The notes under the pieces are model-generated. The model ran no database searches and was not told the origin of the DNA. It saw nothing but the letters and a program-made list of their open reading frames with translations. From NCBI RefSeq assembly GCF_029603165.1, contig NZ_JAQSVC010000002.1:372001-436000 (forward strand): a stretch of 64,000 nt of DNA, read 5' to 3'. This DNA is from Galbibacter pacificus (lineage in GTDB: Bacteria; Bacteroidota; Bacteroidia; Flavobacteriales; Flavobacteriaceae). Of the stretch, positions 55,301 through 63,966 are shown in pieces (position 1 is the first letter of the stretch; every line of letters begins with the position of its first letter). The position numbers were made by a program, and so were the translations under genes.

Positions 55301-58300
55301 CACAACTACCGAAGTTTTAACCCGGGGACAGATATTTGATATGTTTATGACCTTGGATGCTAATTATGAAACTGTTCCTCCCGCTCAATGTATCCGTGTT
55401 AATTTTGATGGATCCAATGGGGTAAATGTATTTAAGAATTTTATCAGCATTGTTTTTGATGGTGACGATGTTCCAACCCAAATGGATTTCTTTGCAGGAA
55501 TGGAAAAAGAGAAAAAGCTTTGGGAAGCATATGCCAAGATATTGGATATGGACCTTGAAGAACTTTTTAGTTATTTTAATGGAAATGTAATTGCCGATTG
55601 GGACAGGATATTTAACGAACACATAGCACCGCAAATTGTAAGCAACTTGATAAAAGATAATATTGGAAGTGGTGGGGCAAGGGTTTCCATTACGCCACTT
55701 GGTGATGTGGACCTTACGGAAGAGCAAAAATATAAAGGAGGGAATAGGATATTAAAATATTACATAAAAGATAACGGCCTTCCCACAAACAAAACCCGTA
55801 AATCCATTGATGAAATAGAAATTGATTTTACTTCGCCGTTAACCGGGGAATATCACGATCTGTTTTTTAATTACGTAACCTTTAAACTAGATAGCATCCA
55901 GATTAATTACAGAAGCGATTACCATTCGTCAACTTTGGTAAACAGGCGGCTTGTAAACGACTTACATGATGATGTACCGAATATCAATACGCCATTGAAT
56001 TCACTCGAAAAGAAAAACCCCAGAAAAGAAGATGAATACCTTGTAAACGAGCTCATTGAGCATTTAAACAGTAATTTAGAGCATTATAATAAAATATTGT
56101 GGTCAAATTTGGATCCGGACAGACGGTACATGCTCCTCGATGGCTTCAATATACAAACATATACTTCAACAGGACATAAATCGGTGATGCGCAGCTTGGC
56201 ATCGGTGGTAAAAAACGAATTGACTACCATTACGGGGAATTCTTTGGTTTTTCCAGTAGCCGAAGGATACCGCGTAGGAAGAAACAACATGCTTGAAGAA
56301 ATTGGCGATAATGTATTTATAGAAACATCGCTGTTTGATTATTACAAGCCCCTTACCCCAATACCTCCATATAGGGTAAGCGTGCCAACCCGTGGCGTAT
56401 TTATGGAAGCCATACAAGGCAATTGCGATGCCTGCGAAATGGTAAAAGAAAACTCATCTCAGGATTGGGATAAGTTTAGGACCGAAGAGCCTACTTCAAT
56501 AGCTCCTGTGGTAACCCCAACGCCAACCGTAACCGAATACAAGCCCGAGTATAAAGATTTTGCCACTCCAATGGTAAATATACAAAATGCGCCCGATGCT
56601 CCGGCACCGGGGGCCGGTTTATCCCAATTATCAGAATTGTTAGGGAAATCAGGCGTGTTTAACGATATTACCGGATTGGCAGGAAATCAGGAAAATGCCA
56701 TGAAAACTTATCTTTCCAATCAGGAAAATGCAAAGGCTTTTGCAGAAATGGCAAAAAGCCTGGCAACCCAGCAACATAATACCCAAAATTCTCAAAACAT
56801 TGCCGATGGTATTTCGCAGGCACGCCGTGATGGTAATATAAGCGATGAAGACGCACAAAATTTAACGCGTCAACATTTGCAACAGCAAATAGACGGAGGG
56901 GAAAGCGCAAGGGAAACTCAGCAATTTGAGCGCGAACAAAGTAGGCCTTCATTATCCCAAACAGCTTCCGATGCCGTAAACCGTGGTCAATCTGTACAGG
57001 CACAGCGTACCGATGCCGATGGCACCCATGAATCTATAAGCGTAAGGCCACCCGAAGGCTCTCAACCTGTTAACGTAAATTATACTGTTGAAGGGTTAAT
57101 ACAGCCGTCTATGGGTTGTTGGGCAACGGTAGCTACCATGATGATGAATTGGAAATTACACAGCTCGAACCCAATTCCGGAAATACTAAGAATGGCCGGA
57201 GAAAATTTGACCCCGCCAAACGAAAATTACTATGTAACTATGTTCGACAATGCTACCGGGTTAGCAGCATCAGAAAAAAATCAATTTATAAGCGCGTTGA
57301 ACATGCAGGCCATGCCACCGGCAAGTTATACAATTCAGCAATATTACGAGTGGTTAAGCAATTATGGACCATTATGGATTACTATAGATGCCGATCCTAC
57401 AGGTGGGTTCTCGCCGCATGCATTGTTGCTATTTGGAATGTCTGGAGATTTAAACAATCCAGACGATGTTACCTTTAAATTTATAAATCCTCAGGACGGG
57501 CAAGAACAATTTGAGTATTTTGATGATTTTATTGAAATGTTCGAACAAATGGCTACAGACAACTCTGGAGACCTGTTTCTACAAGTGGTAAGATTTAATG
57601 AAAGACTTTCCTTGGTTTCTGAAGGGCAAGCTTCGGGGGCGGGAAATCAATGGGATATCCCTGCCGATACCGTTATGAATTTTGCCATACAGGTAGCCCA
57701 TGATGAATTTAATACTTGGTGGACAGGAGGTTTATTGGACAATAATAATGACGGCATAGAAAAAGTTACGGAATATTGGTTGCCTTTCTATTCTGTTTCT
57801 GGTGCCGAAAGCACCGCAAGGCAAACAGAGCCCAGTCAAGTAGCGTGGAGTGCTGCATTTATTTCTTATTTATTATTAAGGGGCTATTTGCATGCCGTTG
57901 TAGCCAATTATCCAGAATTGGCTACACACAATGGCTTGGACCTAGAAGATTACAACACGCTAAGCAATACCCAAAAACGAACACTTTTGCGCCATGCAAA
58001 AGATAATTTGGAAAGGTTGGGAATCTTTAAAGCCGGCGGAAACCATGTAAGGTACATTGCTCAAAGTATGCAATTACAGCATAATTCCATTACTTTACTG
58101 GACCCAACCACAGAACCCGTACAATTGGGAGATTTAATACTAAACGGTCGGGATGGAGCTACATATAGCATTAATGGCAATGGTAGGATTAGCCCGTCCA
58201 GTGGCTCCAGCCATGTGGATGTTGTAGTTGAGATAATTCAAATTGAAGATGCCAATTTTGCAAGGCTTGTGGGTGGAAACACTACAAATACTTCAGATAG

Positions 58301-58526
58301 GGTAGCGTATAAATTAAGGCCGCTTGATAGTGCTGGGCGATTGATAAACGAAAGTAGCCTGAATGATGTTCCCATGGATGCATTAGGGCAAAATGTAAGA
58401 GACCACATGAGCGCATTAAGCAGCGGTTATTATTCCATTAGCGATGTCTCTGGCATAATAGAAGGAGCCAATGCATATGAACGCATTATTATAGGCGAAA
58501 CAAATATAATTGCTAGATTTACATAA
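52377..58526 (+). CDS. Giant 2049-residue protein with papain-like cysteine peptidase and DUF2272-like C-terminal domains
   Basis: The preferred start is ATG 52377 (MASVQFSFTSEGDN); the longer frame begins at a TTG 33 bases upstream. There is no leader or membrane helix. Residues 400-470 resemble a carboxypeptidase-regulatory beta-sandwich. A Cys/His-rich HDDCDCH lies near 510. Residues 640-1000 form a core containing YSLPLAPGQKKQIVVFESSH, a Gly/Ser-rich stretch near 715-745, and NHNHCH at 798-803 before MYFEVLRHY. After a Gln/Asn-rich linker (about 1440-1540) a papain-like domain shows Cys1581 (MGCWATVA), His1681 (FSPHALLLFG) and Asn1704 (INPQDG). DUF2272-like WSAAFISYLLLRG (from 1824) and GSSHVDVVVE follow. 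Function unknown; see findings. Confidence 0.85.
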   Translation: MASVQFSFTSEGDNRQPEFNSIIIEVNIPKFSYNISRSQIFRYASGFESFKVSHDVEDETYKVNVPLNKLTGTEMEDIYGFFLYHFIDILKEEGVNINDYSFKFTITTKDDLNQVISTKEFEGIYYLKSLYSSDFDRKYHQEEYARFLSTYGDINSKKKDALNVKGLANLADQYNKRVFIINKEAYELFKYIFDAIYPERNVSDDFVLNFIQILVDLNGEHPKLTEAEFTIGYTQLADFLKKTEYNISKEFFDYLKENFNKLFDFPIAIPEIQTLTIGGKLEIISEEEVVQGDLDFYDLSVEYLQVNGTPKILKYNWTEAGNTIDDNTIDFNFNDDEPLLTNNISGPVSVKVKGYDGAVLWEEKFNKDNDELQNLDIKIRKYPAGTIEVDPQTGKPKSTKRLRGKVLQNGDKYNLNELTVIVQAKKDGDELYRIVGSATTDKSGNFSLDYPYGDYIEAQAMVSLMPSSPVDLVVNPDDSNETISDDFIFLLLIDEEVVVTNTETDEHDDCDCHATKKAKRLPDQADLINSDEYTQDIGGSCINLSTPNRTLREYSYNAIVRISDPEVANYVLQKVNFRGKIQYNLVGGRKTLDRKEVDLDNPIRWEDAPDAKENLSMYQAVTVATGHILHYKSVFKADGYSLGDLVYSLPLAPGQKKQIVVFESSHSLSGAESQSISQGESLSAELISDRFITDQLSGGINENMSGRSKAHTSGMSAGLGVGVSYGGIGASLGVAGGFSNSNSSASQNSSRNISQFFGEKLRQSLMQNAESYRQLNASVVTTVTEGQDYGVTAETIANHNHCHSLTMMYFEVLRHYAIYQELSHVEECVFVPLLMTNFSTENIHKWKDILAQNLLPIPSNTYLRTFSFLRRQHPLLKAFDANERIKTNYARVDFPDQTYADEVITELTGYMKLNIHIPRPKTRFDRILSFPVIKTKVTVDAGVDVPGTIRQNIKDTIVGAVVPCAAKGPSIKRNTTTTEVLTRGQIFDMFMTLDANYETVPPAQCIRVNFDGSNGVNVFKNFISIVFDGDDVPTQMDFFAGMEKEKKLWEAYAKILDMDLEELFSYFNGNVIADWDRIFNEHIAPQIVSNLIKDNIGSGGARVSITPLGDVDLTEEQKYKGGNRILKYYIKDNGLPTNKTRKSIDEIEIDFTSPLTGEYHDLFFNYVTFKLDSIQINYRSDYHSSTLVNRRLVNDLHDDVPNINTPLNSLEKKNPRKEDEYLVNELIEHLNSNLEHYNKILWSNLDPDRRYMLLDGFNIQTYTSTGHKSVMRSLASVVKNELTTITGNSLVFPVAEGYRVGRNNMLEEIGDNVFIETSLFDYYKPLTPIPPYRVSVPTRGVFMEAIQGNCDACEMVKENSSQDWDKFRTEEPTSIAPVVTPTPTVTEYKPEYKDFATPMVNIQNAPDAPAPGAGLSQLSELLGKSGVFNDITGLAGNQENAMKTYLSNQENAKAFAEMAKSLATQQHNTQNSQNIADGISQARRDGNISDEDAQNLTRQHLQQQIDGGESARETQQFEREQSRPSLSQTASDAVNRGQSVQAQRTDADGTHESISVRPPEGSQPVNVNYTVEGLIQPSMGCWATVATMMMNWKLHSSNPIPEILRMAGENLTPPNENYYVTMFDNATGLAASEKNQFISALNMQAMPPASYTIQQYYEWLSNYGPLWITIDADPTGGFSPHALLLFGMSGDLNNPDDVTFKFINPQDGQEQFEYFDDFIEMFEQMATDNSGDLFLQVVRFNERLSLVSEGQASGAGNQWDIPADTVMNFAIQVAHDEFNTWWTGGLLDNNNDGIEKVTEYWLPFYSVSGAESTARQTEPSQVAWSAAFISYLLLRGYLHAVVANYPELATHNGLDLEDYNTLSNTQKRTLLRHAKDNLERLGIFKAGGNHVRYIAQSMQLQHNSITLLDPTTEPVQLGDLILNGRDGATYSINGNGRISPSSGSSHVDVVVEIIQIEDANFARLVGGNTTNTSDRVAYKLRPLDSAGRLINESSLNDVPMDALGQNVRDHMSALSSGYYSISDVSGIIEGANAYERIIIGETNIIARFT

Positions 58527-58558
58527 TTTTAATGGTATACCATTATTGCTTCAATTAG

Positions 58559-58633
58559 AACTCGTCTTAACTTTTTTAATCAACCCACCAGAATAACCCT
58601 TGTCGGGCAGGGTGGAAAGAGTTAAGATGAGTT
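58559..58633. repeat. 75-bp inverted-repeat element
   Basis: AACTCGTCTTAACT (58559-58572) and AGTTAAGATGAGTT (58620-58633) pair over 14 positions with one G-T. CCACC (58585-58589) and GGTGG (58611-58615) form an inner stem. It lies 32 bases after the giant gene stop. The expected T tract after the stem is absent on the plus strand, so it is not a standard terminator. Confidence 0.6.
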
Positions 58634-58683
58634 TATAATAAAAAAAACTACAAGCCTATGAGTGCCTTCAACAAATTAAAACA

Positions 58684-59247
58684 ATGAACTTAACTATAAA
58701 CAACAATTTTTTTGTTATTACCGGCGGGCCCGGTGTTGGAAAAACAACGTTGCTTAATGAACTAAAAAATAAAAATTTGGTTGTTGTACCCGAGATAGCA
58801 AGAGAACTTATAATTGAGCAGAAGCATAATAATGGAGAAGCCCTTCCATGGAAAAACACAGAATTGTACAAACAATTACTATTTGACCGATCTATTAAAA
58901 GCTATAAAGAAGTTGAAAAGGAACATGCCGGTTCTGTTCCGGTTTTCTTTGATCGTGGGTTTCTGGACACGCTTTGCTATGCCAAATTGATTAATTCAAA
59001 AATAAACGGGCACATGCATGGGTACGGTAAAAAATTACGGTACAACAAAAACGTTTTTATACTTCCGCCGTGGAAAGAAATATACATAACCGATGGCGAA
59101 AGAAAACAAAATTGGGAAGAAGCTTTATTGACCTTCAAGAAAATGGCAGAGACGTACAAAGAATATCATTATACCATTAATGAAGTCCCAAAGAAAAGTC
59201 CAAGCGAAAGGGCTAATTATATTTTAAAATGCATTAATGCCCAGTGA
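58684..59247 (+). CDS. AAA_28-type P-loop ATPase/kinase
   Basis: A 187-residue protein with P-loop TGGPGVGKTTLLNELK at residues 13-28 and VVPEIARELIIEQ, the AAA_28 second motif. SVPVFFDRGFLDTLCY follows, in which the Asp may act in catalysis. The later part (KEYHYTINEVPKKSPSERANYIL) resembles small-molecule kinases of the NadR/thymidylate-kinase-like group. It has no leader, so it is cytosolic. Substrate unknown. It follows the inverted-repeat element downstream of the giant gene and may or may not belong to that transcript. Confidence 0.8.
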   Translation: MNLTINNNFFVITGGPGVGKTTLLNELKNKNLVVVPEIARELIIEQKHNNGEALPWKNTELYKQLLFDRSIKSYKEVEKEHAGSVPVFFDRGFLDTLCYAKLINSKINGHMHGYGKKLRYNKNVFILPPWKEIYITDGERKQNWEEALLTFKKMAETYKEYHYTINEVPKKSPSERANYILKCINAQ

Positions 59248-59344
59248 ATTAATAAAAACAACACAATGTATAACTTATTTTGATTAACGGGGCAATCGTT
59301 TAGATTTTTATTATCTTTATGCTATAACACCAATTAAGGATAAC

Positions 59345-59719
59345 ATGAAAAAGTTACTTTTTATAGCATTAATAATGCTTCAGTTTTCTGTATCGGCACA
59401 AGAAGAAACAGCCCCACAAAATATGTCTTATAACGATATGTTGAACAAACAGGTAGAACAGCTTCAGCTAACAGGTGCCGAAAAGGACAGTTTTATAAGC
59501 ATCAGCAAAAAATACTATGACAAGGCAGTTGAAGTAAAAAACAGCAGTGTTTCCAGAAACGAAAAATTTCAAGAACTAAAATCGCTCATGAAGGGTAAGG
59601 ACGATGAGCTTCAAGCAGCCCTTTCCCCTGCAAGTTATAGCACTTACAAAGAAATGCAGAAAGAAAACAGGGAAAAGGTAAAAAGAGCCTATAGGCATTT
59701 AAATGCCATTCATGAATAA
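59345..59719 (+). CDS. Exported Spy/CpxP-like helical protein
   Basis: A 124-residue protein with leader MKKLLFIALIMLQFSVSAQ, then about 100 residues of highly charged helices: LTGAEKDSFISISKKYYDKAVEV, DDELQAALSPASYSTYKEMQKENREKVK. The pattern of LTGAE-type helix starts and STYKEMQK resembles LTxxQ periplasmic chaperone-like proteins (Spy/CpxP); I do not see exact LTxxQ repeats. Probably a periplasmic stress protein; function inferred from resemblance. No promoter is clear. Confidence 0.65.
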   Translation: MKKLLFIALIMLQFSVSAQEETAPQNMSYNDMLNKQVEQLQLTGAEKDSFISISKKYYDKAVEVKNSSVSRNEKFQELKSLMKGKDDELQAALSPASYSTYKEMQKENREKVKRAYRHLNAIHE

Positions 59720-59807
59720 TATTTATAAGTGGATATATTGTTGTTGACTTTTTTAAAAGTAAATAAAACACTTAATTTGTAAGTGAAATCCATAATTAAT
59801 ATTCAAA

Positions 59808-61085
59808 ATGAAGGTTAAAAAATATGCATCCATGTTGATGCTTTTTGTGGCAATAATTAACCTAAGTGTACTATCTGCCCAAACACTGCCCGAAACAAGT
59901 CCTGAAGCTGTTGGAATATCTTCAAACCGACTTACTTATTTAACCAAAACCTTTAACGATTTTGTAAAAGACGATGCCTTGCCGGGTTCTGTTTTATTAG
60001 TGGCAAGACATGGAAAAATAGCCTATTACAAAGCTTTTGGTAAAAAGGATATCGAGAAAAATGTTCCTATGAAGAAAACCGATATGTTCCGTATAGCTTC
60101 TCAAACAAAAGCCATTGTAAGCGTTGGGATCATGATGTTGCAGGAACAGGGAAAACTATCCATTACAGATGAGGTGGGAAAATACATTCCAGAGTTTAAA
60201 AAAACAACGGTTGCCGTTGCCAAAGAAGACGGCTCTTATAATGTGGTAGCTGCCAAAAGAGCCATTACACTACGCGATTTATTAACGCATACCTCGGGGA
60301 TTGGATATGGTAACGGTATTGCAGCCGATAAATGGAAAGAAGCCGGGATTCAAGGCTGGTACTTTGCCGATAGAAAAGAACCTATTTTGGAAACCGTAAA
60401 AAAAATGGGGAACCTTCCTTTTGATGCCCAGCCCGGTGAACAGTTTGTATATGGGTATAGCATTGATATTTTAGGTGCCATTATTGAAGTCGTTTCAGGA
60501 GAAACATTAAATGACTTTTTACATACGAACATTTTGGGGCCTTTAAAAATGAACGATACCTATTTTTATTTACCAAAAGACAAAAAAGACAGGCTTGCCG
60601 TGGTATATTCCCCTTCTGGAAACGGATTGGAAAAAGCCCCAAATCCCGGTGGGATGGTAGGCCAGGGAGCCTATGTAGACGGCCCCCGAACAAGTTACTC
60701 GGGCGGTGCCGGATTAGTAAGCACGGCCAGCGATTATGCACGCTTTTTACAAATGATGCTCAATAAAGGAACGTTAAACGGTGCCCGTATATTATCGAGA
60801 AAATCGGTTGAATTAATGACTGTAAACCATCTTAGAAACATTAAGTTTCCCTGGGCAGACGGCACGGGCTTTGGCCTGGGCTTTACGGTGGTAGAAGACC
60901 TTGGTGCAAGGGGAACAATGGGCTCTGTTGGCGAATATGGATGGGGCGGGGCATATCATTCTACCTATTGGGTCGACCCAAAAGAAGATATGGTTGTGGT
61001 TTATTTAACACAAGTCATCCCTACAAAAACCATGGAAGATCATGAAAAACTACATTCGTTAATTTATCAGGCTTTAGAGGAATAA
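59808..61085 (+). CDS. Secreted serine hydrolase, class C beta-lactamase/esterase family
   Basis: A 425-residue protein with a leader (cleavage near AQ 24-25). The SxxK motif is RIASQTK with Ser98 and Lys101. A Tyr is supplied by the QFVYGYSIDILG segment, and TYWVDPKEDMVVVYL closes the family's C-terminal sheet with HST in place of the KTG box. TSPEAVGISSNRL at the start of the mature part is also common in this family (EstB/D-aminopeptidase-like). Probable substrates are esters, D-amino-acid peptides or beta-lactams, which sequence cannot separate. Confidence 0.9.
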   Translation: MKVKKYASMLMLFVAIINLSVLSAQTLPETSPEAVGISSNRLTYLTKTFNDFVKDDALPGSVLLVARHGKIAYYKAFGKKDIEKNVPMKKTDMFRIASQTKAIVSVGIMMLQEQGKLSITDEVGKYIPEFKKTTVAVAKEDGSYNVVAAKRAITLRDLLTHTSGIGYGNGIAADKWKEAGIQGWYFADRKEPILETVKKMGNLPFDAQPGEQFVYGYSIDILGAIIEVVSGETLNDFLHTNILGPLKMNDTYFYLPKDKKDRLAVVYSPSGNGLEKAPNPGGMVGQGAYVDGPRTSYSGGAGLVSTASDYARFLQMMLNKGTLNGARILSRKSVELMTVNHLRNIKFPWADGTGFGLGFTVVEDLGARGTMGSVGEYGWGGAYHSTYWVDPKEDMVVVYLTQVIPTKTMEDHEKLHSLIYQALEE

Positions 61086-61111
61086 GAAAGGGTTTGAAAA
61101 TAAAGGACTTA

Positions 61112-61119
61112 TAAATTTG
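61112..61119 (+). promoter_or_regulatory. Candidate -7 element for the AraC-family gene
   Basis: TAAATTTG fits TAnnTTTG, 25 bases upstream of the ATG at 61145. A TTTG lies 15 bases upstream, shorter than the usual spacing. Confidence 0.4.
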
Positions 61120-61144
61120 CTGCATATAATAAATGTAGATAGTA

Positions 61145-62203
61145 ATGAATGTAAACTCGGAGTTTTATAATCATTTAGGTTTTTTATTTGGTAGTATTGG
61201 CGTAATTCTTGGCGTTTTCTTTGGAATTATCATGATATTTCGCAAAGGAAAATTTACTGCCAACGCAAACATTTTTTTGGGTCTTTACCTACTTTGTTTC
61301 GGCTTGCGGATGGGAAAATCATTGTTTCATTATTACTATTTTATTGAAACAGCAATTCTCAATATTTTTTTGAGTATTTTTTTGGTAATTGGGCCATTGG
61401 TTTGGTTGTATTGCTTTCATCTTATAAAAAATAAAACTAAGTTGAATACGCTTTACACATACCTTCATTTTATTCCGTTCTTTCTTTCCGTTATACTCAG
61501 TGCTTATATTCCGGCTATTTATCAACCTTATTCATGGGTATTTTACTTTTTTATTTTTGCACATGGCCTCATGTACTCTTTGTATGCTCTGTATTGGGTT
61601 TTGAGGAGTCAGCGGTTTTATGAGAATGTTTCCAAAGGGAAAATAGTTAAAAATTGGCTTACAATATTTATTGCTTCCACGATTGTTATATATATCAATG
61701 CGGTATTAATTTATTTTAATATTGTTCCGTTTTACCCAAGTAGTTCGTTTGTTTTTTCTGTGGTTTTATTGATTTTAATTATTTGGGGCTTTTATAGCTT
61801 TGATGTTTTTTCTTCGGATATGGAAAAGTATAAAAATTCATCATTGAACAAGGATGCGGCTTTGGATTATTCAAATGAATTAAAACGTCTAATGAATGAT
61901 GATAAACCATTTTTAAACCCGGAGCTTACCTTAACATCGCTTAGCAAAACCTTAGGGATAACATCTAAACAATTATCGCAAATAATAAATCAGGTTGAAG
62001 GCAAAAATTATTCGCAATACATTGCAGAACTTCGGGTTTATCAAGCTGTCGAACTACTTAAAACCAATAAATACAAGCACTATACTATGGCTGCAATTGC
62101 TTACGAATGCGGATTTAGCAGTATTTCATCATTTAATATTGCCTTTAAAAAAATTACCGGAAAGACCCCCGTTCAATATAAACAAACTGTTAAAGTTTAT
62201 TAA
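61145..62203 (+). CDS. AraC-family regulator with N-terminal membrane domain
   Basis: A 352-residue protein. Residues about 10-230 carry seven hydrophobic helices (GFLFGSIGVILGVFFGIIMIF, ILNIFLSIFLVIGPLVWLYC and others), so it is a membrane-embedded receptor of the kind common in Bacteroidota. The cytoplasmic C-terminus (about 245-350) is an AraC-type double helix-turn-helix: LTSLSKTLGITSKQLSQIIN, then MAAIAYECGFSSISSFNIAFK and TGKTPVQYK. It should switch transcription in response to a signal at the membrane. Its target may be the neighbouring secreted hydrolase; this is only inferred from position. Confidence 0.88.
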   Translation: MNVNSEFYNHLGFLFGSIGVILGVFFGIIMIFRKGKFTANANIFLGLYLLCFGLRMGKSLFHYYYFIETAILNIFLSIFLVIGPLVWLYCFHLIKNKTKLNTLYTYLHFIPFFLSVILSAYIPAIYQPYSWVFYFFIFAHGLMYSLYALYWVLRSQRFYENVSKGKIVKNWLTIFIASTIVIYINAVLIYFNIVPFYPSSSFVFSVVLLILIIWGFYSFDVFSSDMEKYKNSSLNKDAALDYSNELKRLMNDDKPFLNPELTLTSLSKTLGITSKQLSQIINQVEGKNYSQYIAELRVYQAVELLKTNKYKHYTMAAIAYECGFSSISSFNIAFKKITGKTPVQYKQTVKVY

Positions 62204-62286
62204 AATATCCCATTTTGTTTTCCTAAATCATGATTTAAATAGATTTAACAGCATGATTAGATGATTTTCGTGAAAATTTCACGCGT

Positions 62287-63867
62287 ATGTTTTTCATTTG
62301 GTTTATTTATTTTCTTTTTATTCAATTGGTACATTTTTTATCGACATGGAAATTATATAAAATGGCCGGAAGAAAAAGTTGGGAAGCCGCAACCCCTATA
62401 TACAATGCCGTTATTTTAATGAAAATTATAAACCGGCCAACATGGTGGGTGATATTATTGTTTGTTCCCATTGTCAACTTAATCATGTTTCTGGTAATAT
62501 GGGTTGAAACTATAAGGAGTTATGGTAAAAACACTCTATTGGATACATTTTTGGTTGTATGTAGTTTAGGATTGTATGTTGCATATCTAAACTATTTTTC
62601 AATGGATTTATCATATATAAACAAAAGGTCATTGAAACCTAAAACATCCATCGGTGAATGGATAAGTTCTATGTTATTTGCCATTGTAGTTGCAACAATA
62701 GTGCATACATATCTTGTTCAACCGTATGTAATACCTTCATCTTCACTTGAAAAAACGTTACTTGTTGGAGATTTTTTATTTGTAAGTAAAATTAATTACG
62801 GAGCAAGGATTCCATTAACAACAATTGCTTTCCCGATGGTTCACGATACCATTCCAGTTATTAATTGCAAGTCGTATTTATTTAACGATGCTATTTCTAA
62901 AAAGGAAACATCATGGTTTAATAAGTTTCAGCTCCCGTATTTGAGGTTGCCTGGTTTTCAACGAATAAAACGAAACGACCTTGTAGTGTTCAACCAACCT
63001 GCTGATACGCTTTTGGATATGAGCAACTTTCATCCAAACAGAAATTATTACAAGCCAATAGACAAAAAAACAAATTTAATTAAACGTTGTGTCGGTTTAC
63101 CTGGAGATACATTGTCCATTATCAATGGATATGTTTTTATAAATAATAAAAAATCAATACTGCCAAAAAATGCAAGGCTACAATTTGCATATTTTGTAGA
63201 AACCAAAGGAGGTAAGCTTACTCCAAAATATATGTACGAACGTTTTGGGGTTACCGACTGGTTTGGAGAAATTAAGCCCAGCTTATATTATTTTAAGTCA
63301 TTAACCAACAAAGCCGTCAAAAAGCTATTGAAAAACCCAAATGTTGTTGCCGCCAACAGAGACATGGTACAAATGGAAACCATTGTCCAAAAAGTTTTTC
63401 CATATTCGGGAGCATATAAAAATACTGTAAATCAATTTGAAGCAGTTTATATTCCAAAAGCAGGAAGAACCATTCAATTAAATAAAGGAATATTGCCGTT
63501 GTATAAAAGGGTAATTGAAGAATATGAACATAATGAATTAAAACTAAAAGGGAATCAAATATTTATCAATGGAAAAGAAGCAAAAACATATACCTTTAAA
63601 CAGGATTATTACTGGATGATGGGCGATAATAGGGATAATTCTATTGATTCCCGCTTTTGGGGTTTTGTTCCTTTTGACCATATTATTGGAAAACCTGTTC
63701 TTATTTGGTTCAGCTGGAATAAAAATGAAAAAGGGATTATAAAAAAAATACGTTGGAAGCGATTGTTGACTTCAGTTGAGGGTTCGTCAAAATCGTACTT
63801 TATATATTTTGCAATATTAACCCTTGCATACTTGGGCTATACAGCTTTTAGAAGAAATAGAAAGTAA
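62287..63867 (+). CDS. lepB: Signal peptidase I
   Basis: A 526-residue membrane peptidase that removes Sec leaders. An N-terminal domain with about three helices (1-110) precedes a further span near 125-142. The nucleophile is Ser153 in PYVIPSSSLEKTLLVGDF, matching box B with Leu for Met after Ser. The general base Lys266 is in LIKRCVGLPGD, and box E is GDNRDNSIDSRFWGFVP near 462. About 95 residues separate boxes C and D, with a further ~170 before box E; this long insert and a C-terminal membrane span are usual for flavobacterial LepB. ATG 62287 follows 83 bases after the AraC gene. Confidence 0.9.
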   Translation: MFFIWFIYFLFIQLVHFLSTWKLYKMAGRKSWEAATPIYNAVILMKIINRPTWWVILLFVPIVNLIMFLVIWVETIRSYGKNTLLDTFLVVCSLGLYVAYLNYFSMDLSYINKRSLKPKTSIGEWISSMLFAIVVATIVHTYLVQPYVIPSSSLEKTLLVGDFLFVSKINYGARIPLTTIAFPMVHDTIPVINCKSYLFNDAISKKETSWFNKFQLPYLRLPGFQRIKRNDLVVFNQPADTLLDMSNFHPNRNYYKPIDKKTNLIKRCVGLPGDTLSIINGYVFINNKKSILPKNARLQFAYFVETKGGKLTPKYMYERFGVTDWFGEIKPSLYYFKSLTNKAVKKLLKNPNVVAANRDMVQMETIVQKVFPYSGAYKNTVNQFEAVYIPKAGRTIQLNKGILPLYKRVIEEYEHNELKLKGNQIFINGKEAKTYTFKQDYYWMMGDNRDNSIDSRFWGFVPFDHIIGKPVLIWFSWNKNEKGIIKKIRWKRLLTSVEGSSKSYFIYFAILTLAYLGYTAFRRNRK

Positions 63868-63966
63868 CATTATAATGTTAATATTTCCCTAAAATCTAAG
63901 TTAATGTTTGTTTTTTGCAAGTAATCCTATGACAATATTTATTAACTTAATCAAAAAATAAAGAAT

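Noticed and set aside
55317-55727. 136-codon minus-strand ORF within the giant gene
   Set aside because: Antisense of a long coherent coding frame; no leader, promoter or family motif.
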